This document shows, piece by piece, positions 1 through 12,600 of a stretch of 64,000 bases of DNA. The notes under the pieces are model-generated. The model searched no databases, was not told the DNA's origin, and saw only the letters and a list, made by a program, of their open reading frames with translations. This stretch comes from Bombyx mori (lineage: Eukaryota > Arthropoda > Insecta > Lepidoptera > Bombycidae), in contig NC_085133.1 in assembly GCF_030269925.1 (NCBI RefSeq), positions 2,004,001 through 2,068,000 of the forward strand, read 5' to 3'. The translations under genes and the position numbers were made by a program. The number at the start of each line of letters is the position of its first letter. Position 1 is the first letter of the stretch.

Positions 1-544
1 TGCATAAAGTTAACATTTTTGTTTGTTTGTTCGTGATTTATGGGTTCGAATAGTGTTTCCGGGTCCACTTGGAACTGGATGCATTTATTTTGGGACTTCA
101 ACTAGGGTTATTAGTTGTCGAGAGAAGCTAGGTGGTGGAACGCGAGTAATTACATCAAATGAAACAATTTCATGTATTTCTTGATAGCCACAGCTGAACG
201 TGGTCAGCATTTATGAGTACGTCACTAAATTAACAACATAACGACATTTAAATTTTAAGTTTTTTTTATGCAAGCTGTACATAGTTGTGGGACCAGTGGC
301 GTTTGGTAATTCTAAATTCCAATTAGATACAATAAATGAAAACAAATGTATTTTATTTATATTTTATACCGCTCATGACTCCGAGGGACTCTGCGACGGG
401 AACTTGCTGAACTGAAAAAGTTTCATCAGGAGAATAAACACAATAACATCGTCACAGTATAATCGATTTAATATCGATAACACGAAACATTAAATCGATT
501 ATTTATGTATTAATTTCGGGGATCTTAAATTATCAAGAACTCAC
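1..544. other. mon2 intron 18, no feature seen
   Basis: AT-rich intron sequence with no repeat or exon that I can recognise. Confidence 0.6.
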
Positions 545-656
545 CGGGCAAGTCTGCCATTACCGCGGACGTGCTCATTACCGCGTTGGCGTCTGCACTG
601 GCGCGACTGGCCTTCATACTGCCACCTGTCGACGGCTTCAGACCCAAGATCCAGAC
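545..656 (-). CDS. mon2: mon2 coding exon 18 (707-744)
   Basis: [15 protein letters not shown] to TSAVMADLP, the conserved VWILGLKPS...TTAVMTDLP block. Acceptor TACCAG, donor GTGAGT, ends phase 1. The next exon lies outside the window. Confidence 0.93.
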
Positions 657-3600
657 CTGGTACGGACCACGTTCGGGATGAATTGGTATTTATTATTGTC
701 GTATATCAGGCACTGGTGAAATGGTTCATATCCATAGAAATTATTTATTTATTTATGACATTATTAGATCTTTTTTCCTACCTAAGCTGATAGCCTTGAG
801 AGGCTATTTCAGCGTAACCTTAACTAGTAGGTGAGCTCACGGGGCTCAAACCTGGCGACGTTGCTAACACGAACCTAGCAAGAGCCGTGCGTCGCAGAAT
901 CTACCATCGGATCGGAAACGCGACCCATTGAGTAGATCCGGCGTGAAACTCAGTGGGTTGTGTCTGTGGGTTAATTTACTCGTCGAGCCCTTCGTCGCAA
1001 GCAATGGGTTCGACGAGAATTATGACCGGAGCTTGTGGTACATAAAAGCACCGTTAGTGGATTGGGAGGATCCGAAATGACGTGTTTTAGGCGTCGTCGA
1101 CTGCTTTCCATTCTGTCCGCAGGATCGGGAATGCATTATTAGATTAATGGCTCCCATCCGCGAGAAGCTGTAGTCCCGTAGGCTACCAACGAATAGATAG
1201 AGATCTCTTTTAATAGTGAAAAAGCTAGTGTCCTACCCGATATGCAATTAAAACTTTGACGTCACTCTTCAAAATAGTTCAACGTTCAAGTTGTGATGTC
1301 CGTGGACTCCGCTAGCCAAACAAAATCAGCTCAGATTCATTTACAGTTTTTGTGACATTATTTTTACGAAAACTTTGGTAACATTATTAAAAAGTGTGAA
1401 AGACGATATGAGTAGGAGGGGAGTGAGCGAAGAAACGGTATATGATACAGGAGTATGGAAGTAGGAAACATGTTGCGACGACCCCAGGTGACTGGGAGAA
1501 GGGCATGAGAATGATGATGATTATTTATATTGTCTTTGTTTCGAAATTACTAGGAATATATCGTTTTATTGGCCGAATTAGTTTTTGTTCGGGCTTAATG
1601 AGTAAACCTAATTAACTATTAAGCTTTTCGTACATATGAAAGTGCACAAGTGTCATGTTTTTTTCGAATTATCCAAAGTCTCAAATTCCTACCACTTTGA
1701 TGTGGTTTGTTGATTTATAAAAAACAAGGCCTTATACTAAACAATTGGCTGTGTGTGCTACTTTCCCTTTGCCTATTTAAGTGAACAACAAAAGATCCAT
1801 ACCAAATGCTGCAGCGTGGTTAGAACCGGGAACCAGGCCTGCTGTATGACGTCACCGTCGCGCTGCGCCGCGCACAGTAGCGCCTTCATGGCGGTCACGT
1901 GTCTTGACGTCACCATCACGAAGGACTGCTGCTGTCCTGGTGTCGTGTATTAATACAAGCGTGTTTTTATTTGTATGTGGGTCAGCTGGCGACATCCTCA
2001 GAGAGTATACAATACATCATGGTAATGAAGGTAATATTCTGGGCACATATTTAGTCCTGTTGAGATATGTAAACGCGTATTCGACATCACTACATAGTAT
2101 AAAACAAAGTCGCTTTCTCTGTCCCTATATCCCTATGCATGCTTAAATCTTTAAAACTACGCAACGGATTTTGATGCGGTTTTTTTAATAGATAGAGTGA
2201 TTGAACAGGAAGGTTTATATGTATAATAGCATCCATTAAATAGTGGAGAAAGAGAAATCAATTATAAATTACAGTTTCCGAAGCGAAGCGAGGGCGGGTC
2301 ATTAGTTAATCTCATAATTCGCAGGGTAGCGATGAGACTTCGAGAATATTCCAGCCCACTGAGTTTCTCGCCGGATATTTTCAGTGGGTCCCGATTCCAA
2401 TCCGGTGGTAGATTCTGCGAAGCACTGCTCTTGCTAGGGCTAGTGTTAGCAAATTCTCTCAGGTTGAATCCGTGAGGTCACCTATCCGTCCGGGCGTAGC
2501 TACCAGTGAATAAGTAGGAAAAACAAAAGAATATTGCTTAAACGTTGCGTAATTTTTGAACGCGTCAACTTCTTTTGTTTTCGTAGTACAACCTTTATTT
2601 ATTTATTGCCGTTGTAGGCAGACGAGTATACGGTCCACCTGACAATGAGTGGTTACCGTCGCCCATGGACTTCAGCTATGCCAAGGACAGAGCCAAGTCG
2701 CTGCCTACCGAACTTCTCACTAGGTTTACATCCGAATGGAGGGTGAAGGACAATTTTTTTTAACCACTGAGGTTGTGTAATCATCATCATCATCATTATC
2801 CTGCCCTTCTCCCAGTCACCTGGGGTCGGCGCAACATGTTTTCTCCTTCCATACTCTTCTATCATATACCATTTCTTCGCTTACTCCCCTCTTACCCATA
2901 TCGTCTTTCACGCAATCCATTCATTTCTTCTAAGGTCTACCTCTTCCTCTATATTCTTCCACATTCTCTTACCAACCTCATTTTCATTTCGTCTCATTAC
3001 ATACCATCCCAAACGCACACTTCTCAGCATCTCTGTCACATGTGCCCCTTTCAGACTTCCTCTAACACACATCCATCGCAACATTCGCATCTCTACTGCA
3101 TGCAATCGCCGTTCGTGTAATCAGTGAGTATAGTTACCAGAGGCCGGCGCGGCCGAGGGCAGCGGCGTCCCGACCCACACGACGTGGTGCCGGCAGTCGG
3201 GCTCGGGCGCGGCGGGCTCGCGCCTCCAGGGGCACGCGCCCAGGGCTCCGGCAGCGTACTGCGCGGGCAGCGCGCTGCGGCACAACGCGCCCACGCACGC
3301 GTCCCGCCCCGCAGACACGCCCACCTGCACACAGGAGCACCGCCGAGTGCACAGTGTAACCTGACCGTTGACTGAGGCGAACGGGTTATACCAGAGAGCT
3401 GGTGGCATGATGGACAGTCTTGCGTTCCGGTTCAAATGGCAAGACGGTTTTATACAGCTGAGATTTCAGCAGCGCGTCTCAAGGTAGTGGGTTGCTTCCA
3501 ATATTATTCGATAAGAACAGAAAAGAGGAATGAAGCATTTCTGCAGGAATAAAGCAGTTTGCTCTGGTGGTAGGACGTCTTGTGAGTCCGCACGGTTGTC

Positions 3601-6600
3601 TATTTCTGCCGTTAAGCAGTAATGCGTTTCGGTTTGAAGGGTGGGGCAGTCTTTGTAACCTTAGATCTCATATCTCAACCACCCACCTTGAGATATGAGA
3701 TCTAAGGTCCTCTGTATTTGATGATATGAGATCTAAGGTCTCGGTATTTACGTTGTAGATGTCTATAAACTCCGGTAACCACTTACCATCAGGTAGACAA
3801 AGAGCTCATCCACCAATCTAAGCAATAAAAAAAAAGAAATTTGGGCATGATGCCCAGCACAGTCGGGCCTGCCAACTTCTGCCACGCAGCAGTCATACAT
3901 TCCGTTTCGGATAGCTTTATACAGCTGAGACTTCGGCAAAGCGTCTCAAGATGGTGGATCATCATCATCAGCCTGCGGCAGTCCACTGCTGGACATAGAC
4001 CTCCCCCAAAGCTCGCCACTGAATAAGGTGGTGGATATCTTCCAATATTATTTGACAAAAGCAGAAAAGGGGAAGCATTTCTGGGTGTGAAGACAAGTGG
4101 GGTTTCAGAAGTGATTGTATCATTTTCATGAGGCCGGTGTCTCCATCGTACAGTATAACGGTTAGGTCGCCCACATAACCGGCTCCAATGATAGGCATTG
4201 ACACTGACCTTGCCGCTGACCCTGGCCAGCGTCTGTATGGCGCGCAGTATGTTCTCCAGCTCGCCGATGCTCGCGTCGGCCAGCACTGACAAGCCCCACA
4301 CCAGGCCGCACCACGAAGACTTTAACAACTAAAAAAAAAACATGTGTGCAATTCACACGTGGTAGAGGTAAAACCTTCAAAAATTATAATTAAATAATTG
4401 TAAATCATCTTTTATAGTATGAGGTAGCGCCCTCTGTGAACTGATATTTTAACTTCACGTATAATCCTAAATTAAAATTCACTACAAGAGGTTTCATACA
4501 CACGTTAGTATCAAAAATCTCATAGCTGGCGCTGTATTAAAAAAACACTACACTGAGAACGTCTAATGTGTTCTATCTCATTCTCTCGCCGGCCGAATCC
4601 TATACATTTATGTGTTTGTGTCTCTATGGACTTATTTTTTCGTTTCATCGAGTTTGAAATCACAACGAACCTAAAGAAGTTTCACTTAAAAAAAAAAACA
4701 ATTTTTTTATTGCCCTTGTTAGCAGACAAGCATACGGCCCGCCTGATGGTGAGTGGTTACCGTCGCCCATGGACTTCAGCAACGCCAGGGACAGAGCCAA
4801 GCCGCTGCCTACAATTTGTACATGTCACTTAAAACTAACAAACAATACGTTCACCTGATCACTAGCGGTGCTGTACGCTGTAAGGCAGCACGTAATATTA
4901 TGAACTTTTTTTTTCGAATTCGTAAATTTTGACGAAAAGCTATGTATATTTTAATATGTATGAAATATTTTTTGGCAATTTTCACGGAATAATATTCATA
5001 CCATCAACGACACTCAAAGTAAATACATAAAAAGTGCCTTTAAATATTTTTAGATACGTGAATGCCTGTGCTTGTGTGCGTGCGTGCGTGCATGCGTGCA
5101 TGCGTGTGTGTGTGCGTGTGTGTGTGCGTGCGTGCGTGCGCGTGTGTTATATTTGCGTGCGTGGGTGTATGTGAGTGTAAGGCAGATATTTATGTGTATG
5201 TGTTAGCCATCTCTGGCCTCGCTGCCCGCGTGTAACATACAGACCTGTAATCTCAGCTCCGTTTCTTTGTCGCTATCGTCGGAGGCCGCTTGAACTACGT
5301 TCGAATTCTGATCAGCTTCGACGCTGTGCCCGTTACTGGTTAAGTTCTGCTCCGTCGTGGCCGTGTCTAAAAATAAAAAGCTTCCTTTAGTGACGCATAG
5401 TCGGATTAGTTGGCCGGGGGTCAGCGGTTCGATTCTCACTTCAGGCCTAAAGAACAGGTCTCATATACATGTATAGATTGTCGGTTTTGGCAATTGGGCT
5501 TTCTTAAGGTCTCTTTCGATGTTTGACCACCGGGTCGATGGCGGGCGGTCTCTACCTTTCTTTTGTTCTGACAAGCCCAATGTGACCTTCACCACATGAT
5601 CTTCGTCCCGTCTCATAATATGGCCATACCGTCTAAGGCGATTTTCCGTCATTTTGTCGGTGATTGATGTAACTAATTTATTGATTTCATTGATTTGATG
5701 CTGAATATTTATTTTAATATTTTATACCTGTGTTAGTTTTATTTGAATTGAGTTCTTTTTCATCGCCGTCATGAAGATCTTCATACATTTCTTGTAACCT
5801 GTTTATACCGAAAAAAAATATATGGATACATTTGTGTCCAAACAAAGGGTCCATGAGAATAATATATTTTAACAATGACTTCCAAACGATCGGATTAACA
5901 CCCAGTGACTGTACTATCAGTAACCGCTAAACTAAAGCTGTCGGAAATAGGGTATATTCAGAAAAAAATATTACTATAAAAACAGGACTTTTTGGCGAGA
6001 ACGCGAGGAGTGAAGTTGTGTTGATTTTGTTTTATTTTGTCTATTTTATGTTTCTTCAGGTTTAAATGTGTAGCGGTGGTTTATTAATTTGTTTAGTATT
6101 TCCAGATTCACCGGGACAGGTGGGCGAGCAAAGGCTCAGCCAAGAGGGGTGTGATTTGCTAGCAGCTGCCCGAGCGCCTCCAAAGGAGACCTAACAACTC
6201 AAGAACAGCTACTTCGCGAATGAGAACAAATATTACTTCATATTTGCGGTTATTTTTATACAGAAATTAAAAGCTATAAGTATTCAAAACGTCAGATATA
6301 ATGTACACGAAATTGAGCCATAAAAATAATTATAATTAAGTTCATTTCAATTGTGAGTGTTACCTGAAGTACTCGGACCCCTCCACGGTTATGGCTATGG
6401 AACGTATGATCTCCATCAAGCACGCGTAGGCGACGGAGATGCCGTATCCGTCTTGGATCGTGGGGGCCTCGGTTCGATCCAGCATCTCTATGCTGATCAA
6501 ACATTTACGATTTTATTGTGAGGAAATCTTACTAGTAGCATTTACTTTGACGGCGTAGCTTATTGGTAAAACCGACTCTCTGTCTATTCGTATTAAAATT

Positions 6601-9600
6601 ATTATCGAAGCACACATACTACTCTTAAATCTTCACGTCTCATTCCCAGTAAGCGGTGTCAGGTGCGTCTGTGTTGTGTTAGACAAAATTATATATTTTT
6701 TTCGATTACAATTTTACTACACTATAGGGTGAATGTCGTGCTTGAACATTAGTTAAGCACGTATTAATTTAGAAGAACTCCTAAATAATTTTTGTAAACA
6801 AGTAATGACACGTGGAAAAGGCTCACAAATTTCATGTTTGTCGGGTTCCCTAATCAAGATCGAACCTTGCGGTAACCACTTAAAGTTGTCTATCACAATA
6901 AAGAGTGCACACCAAAACATAGCGTCTGTTTTGAAACCGTCAGAGTTCCTTTATCAAGATCTAAGCCCGAATTGAAGTCGCCGTGGCCGAAAGGATAAGA
7001 CGTCCGGTGCATTCGTATGTAGCGATGCACCGGTGTTCGAATCCCGCAGGCGGGTACCAATTTTTCTAATCAAATACGTACTCAACAAATGTTCACGATT
7101 GACTTCCACGGTGAAGGAATAACATCGTGTAATAAAAACCAAATCCGCAATATTATAATTTGCGTAATCACTGGTGGTAGGACCTCTTGGGAGTCCACAC
7201 GGGTAGGTACCACCACCCCGCCTATTTCCGCCGTGAAGCAGTAATGCGCTTCGGTTTGAAGGGTGGGGCAGCCGTTGTAACTATACTGAGATCTTAGAAC
7301 TTATATCTCGAGGTGGGTGGCGCATTTACGTTGTAGATGTCTATGGGCTCCAGTAACCACTTAACACCAGGTGGGCTGTGAGCTCGTCCATCCATCTAAG
7401 CAATAAATAAAAAAAAAGAATGCACATCAATCACCCTTACAATAAATAATGTGTTGTCATCAAATCAAAACCAACAAGTGAAGTTAAACCACGTAGGATA
7501 CGACAAAGAGGTTCTAACTTACAAGACTTGCAAGACTAGACCAAAGCATACATGCAAAAAAATTGTAAGTCAAATAACAGCCGGTAAAATTTCGTACAAC
7601 AGGTTCGATGCAAAGGCAAAAAAAAATTCAAGGTGTGTTGCGCATTTACGTTGTAGATGTCTATGGGCTCCAGTAACCACTTAACACCAGGTGGGCTGTG
7701 AGCTCGTCCACACATTTAAGCAATAAATAAAAAAAAAAAAGGCACACTTTCATAATTTAGACTGTGTCTTCAAAAATGAGCTTCACAAGGATAACATTTA
7801 ACAATTTAGAATTTCCTTCGGTAATCACGAATTATAGACATAATTAACACGTTGAGCGCCATGACGGACGCCATGTGTCCACGGCGCATACTGTCCTCTA
7901 GGGACGCACCAGTATATCAAGACCGTCCAAAAATCGTTGAGGTGTTCTTTCTCGCGGTATACCTTGTGACCCCCTGAAACCGGCTTATTGGGGGTTACGG
8001 GGTATCAGCCACTGCGGTCCCCTGTGCTAAGCATTGTTTCCAGTCTGGCGTTCAAGGTCTTACAAGGACTAATACGGGTCAATCTCGCATTTTTATTGTC
8101 ATTACATTACTTCCCAATTTACGAATAAAAGTATTCGTAAATTGGGATCCTGATCACGGACGCGACTGCCAGGTATGGCGATAATAAAAATGCGAAGTTA
8201 AATCGTAAAAGCAGTTTTGATTAGGTAGCGGCCACGAGCGGAGCATGCGGCGAGAACGTTGAACTCACTAGACAGCCTTGGCTGTACCACGCTCGAATGT
8301 GACGCAGAGCGGCAGCCAGACTCCCTTGCAGTAGAACCCCGATTGCTGGGGTATCGCCGATGTACCTGTGACCAAATATATGCATTACTATTTTATTTTA
8401 TATATCCGGTTAAACTATAGACGTCAATAATGTATCCGGATACCGTCCTCGTCAAACCCGTCACTTGCGGCGAAGGGCTCAACGAGAAAATTAACCCACA
8501 GACACAGCCCACTGAGTTTCTCGCCGGATCTTCTCAGTGGGCGCGTTTCCGATCTGGTGGTAGATTCTGCGAAGCACTGCTTTGCTAGGGCCAGTGTTAG
8601 CAACACTCCGGTTTGAGCCCCACGAGCTCACGTACACGTTAGAGTGAAGCTGAAATAGCCTCTCAAGGCTATCAGCATAGGCAGGAAAAAAAGAAAATGT
8701 AAAATATGTTGCCACCCTCCTTGAGACATGAGTTCTAAGTTTCAATACTATAGTTCAACGACTGCCCAACCGTTTAAGCGGGAACGCTGATGGCATCATA
8801 AATCGGCAGAGTGGTGGTACCTACCCGTACGGGCTCCTAAGACGCCAAATAATTCCCCCCCTCCCCACCACCAAATAAAAAAGAACCTAATGAGAACGAG
8901 AACATTCTCCTTTTTTTAAGTCGTTTAAAAATAGATGGCAAAAGTTCGATTTTGACGTTTTAGTTTTGTAATCTCCCGCCAAAATGAACGGTGGTCGGGC
9001 AGCATTTAAAAAAAAACGTGAACTCATTAGAGATTGGCAGTAAAGCTTCTAAACTTTAAAATTCAATAATACTGCGCTATCGTACAGCAGGTTGGCAAAC
9101 TTTGTTAATCTGTGTATTTTAACTCGCTGACGTTTTCAATCACACACAATCCAGGCGGCCATGGATTTGAGATTAGTAATTATTTTACAAGCAATAACAT
9201 TAACGTTTCCTATTGGACTAAAAAAAAATATTTCAGATATGCTACGTAAGTTCTTTATAATAGAACCGTTCTCATGACTTATTATGAGACAATTTTTACG
9301 ATAACATTTTTACAATTGACCTTACAATCATGGTGTGGTAGTCCAATTAGCTTCAAGCAAATCAAAATTCTTCAAGAATATGCAGTAAAGTCATTGAAAT
9401 ACGACTTTTTTGGAAAAAAAATTTTAATTTTCAACACCAGCTACAGCGATAAACAAACGCTAAAATAGTTATTATTCGCTTAATTATTTAATAGAGCTTA
9501 CTTGAAATCCTACCACGTGCGTCTTTTGTGGACTATTTCTGTATTAGTTTGCTGAAGCCAACCTATGTGGTATTAAGTGGCTATCCACAGAGGCACACAC

Positions 9601-12600
9601 CGCAACACGAATTTTCTTTTCAATTCTGTCTGATCCATTCGAATTTTATATGATGAATTATCGAGTTAATCGTTTATCTCTACGTCGTCGTGGCCTAAAG
9701 GATCAAGTATTCGTACCTAGCGATGAAACGGTGTTCGAAACCCGCAGGCAAGTACTAATTTTTCTAATGAAATACGTACTCAACAAATGTTCACGATTTA
9801 CTTCCGCGGTGAAGGAATAACATCGTATAATAAAAATCAAACCCGTAAAATTATAATTTGCGTAATTAGCGGTGGTAGGACGTCCGCACTGATAAGTACT
9901 ACGGTAGATGACTACCTCTGATTTGGTACATGGAGACACGTTGGCACGGGTAAGCAATGAAATAATATAATTAAGTAAAACCACAAATATACATTATATA
10001 AGAGACTGTGATCTTTATTATAATATCATATAACTTATTATGTATTGTTACCGGTGGTAGAACCTCTAGTGAGTCCGCACGTATAGGTACTACCGCCCAG
10101 CCTATTTCTGCCGTGAAGCAGTAACGCGTTTCGGTTTGAAGGGTGGTGCAGCCGTTGTAACTATACTGAGACCTTAGAACTTACATCTCAAGGTGGGTGG
10201 CGGCATTTACGTTGTGGATGTCTATGGGTTCCGGTAACCATTTAATATCTTTTGAGTGTGAGCTGAGCCATCTAGGCAATAAAACAAAAACTCTTCAGAG
10301 AACAGGTACACCCTGATGATGAATGCGAAAATACAAGCTCACAAGATACGTTGCACGAGACGCTTCTCCCCTGGAACTTGCATGAAAGCCGTCGAACCGA
10401 TGTGGACTTATGTACTGCGTACTCAGAATTGCATGTACGTAATTACAGCGATTAACTTGTACGATACGATTACGACTCTTTACTGATGGTAGGACGTCTT
10501 GTGAGTCCCCAAGGTATCAGTATAGCAGGGGTCGGCAACCTGTTTGTCCTTAAGGGCGCAATACTAAATTTGAAAATCACCGAGAGCGCATATTTTACAG
10601 ATAATCAACAGGTATAATAAATAGGCATTAAAAAAATTGATTTTTTATAACTTTATTTTGTTGGTGTCATACATAATGATACATATAATTTTGTGTGAAA
10701 CTTGGGTGTCCATATATTCAGCTAATTTCTTATAATTGGGGATATATTTAGAGTTCCCGGTCCATAAACAATTATTTAAAGTCATTAAGCTTTGTTCGGT
10801 ATTTTGTTTTCAATTATTTCATTCCCATTCTTCGTTAAATTATATGTTCTTTTTCTTTTACATTTATCCATGAAGGGCTTTGAAAGAAAAGAATTATTTC
10901 GGATTACTTGGTAGTTTTAAATGCCCGGTCTACGCGTGGTCTATTCGAAGTACGATCACACACTAACATAAAATACGTGCGTGTTATTAGATACGCTCAA
11001 GGTTAGCAAACTGCTAATCTATGCACAATCTTAAACTCAACTGACTACTTGCTGTAAATGTTCACGATTGACTTCCACGGTGAAGGAATAACATCGTGTA
11101 ATAAAAATCAAACCCGCAAAATTATAATTTGCGTAATCACTGGTGGTAGAACCTCTTGTGAGTCCGCGCGGGTAGAAACCACCGCCCCGCCTATTTCTGC
11201 CGTGAAGCAGTAATGCGTTCCGGTTTGAAGGGTGGGGCAGCCGTTGTGACTATACTGCGACCTTAGAACTATATCTCAAGGTGTGTGGCGCATTTACATT
11301 GTAGATGTCTATGGGCTCCAGTAACCACTTAACACCAGGTGGGCTGTGAGCTCGTCCACACATTTAAGCAATAAAAAAATAAAAAAAATATCGCCGTTTG
11401 ACAAGAGTAAATCGATCTGGCTATCATACATTTACATTAGTCCAGCGAGGGCGCATTAAAAACCGATCGGGGGCGCCGCGTTGCCTACCAGTTACAACGG
11501 CTGCCCCGCCCTTCAAACCGAAACGCATTACTGCTTCACGGCAGAAATAGGCAGGGTCGTGGTACCTACTCGCGCGGACTCACAATAGGTCCTACCACCA
11601 GTAAAATCGTTGGACTGAATACATTTAATCTCCTTTCCAGCCCACGATTAGGATGCCCTACCGAGAGACGTTCCAATCGCTTCCGTTCCTTCGAATCGTG
11701 CATAATCTGTCGTTCGCTTCTCCAATTAATGGTGTATTTCGCGAAATTCGACTCCTTGAACATCTCCAGTCGGTGGGACAGTTTAGATTTGAGAGCACAC
11801 CACCACGGTTCGTACGATTATCACGTCAAGGGGTGAAAAGCTTTTTTTTTTATTGCTTAGATGGGTTGACGAGCTCACAGTCCACCTTCCACCTGGTATT
11901 AAGTGGTTACTGGAGCCCATAGACATCTACAACGTAAATGCGCCACCCACCTTGAGATGTAAGCTATTTGGTATAAGCGAAATTTTTGCAACTTTAGTGA
12001 TGACAAGGAGAAAGAGACAACTTGTGACAGCCCTATGTACCAGCGGGGTAGTCTAGGACTACAACAACAACATGGTTGAAGTTCAATTAAAAACATCGAA
12101 CTGTTGATGCTAAGCACCAAATAAAAAGCACCTTTAATTACAAAGTAAATGTCCCTTAATCCAAATAACATTTTACCACTCGATAGACATCTTTAGATTG
12201 GCAAGGCTCTATATTTAATATAGCCGTACTCACCCATTTAAAATTATTTAAAATCAACATTACTATTAATTGTCATTATTATTAGGGAGTCCAACACTCA
12301 TATAAATAGTAGCCTATTAATTAAGTACATGTATTTTCTACATGGATACCAAAATTCAAGTCAATCGGATGCATGGTTCAGTAGTTATAACGGAACATCC
12401 GTAAAAACCACTGTAGATTTATATATTATTAGTATAGATATAGATTATCTGCGCTAAATTATGTTACGAAGTATGTTAAAAGCTTTTGTAAGCTGTAAGG
12501 ATTCATTTAACTTATATTCTCAGGAACCGCTGGGTCAATAAAAGATTTCAATATCACGATATCCGACGAGGACTATTATAGCCCTGAAGACTATGCCACC

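Noticed and set aside
3124..3375. Plus-strand Arg/Pro-rich open frame
   Set aside because: Shadow of GC-rich mon2 exon 16 on the other strand.
6974..7050. tRNA gene call on the cloverleaf-like head
   Set aside because: It is the tRNA-derived head of a Bm1 SINE; the same head recurs at 34063 and 40561 with Bm1 bodies.
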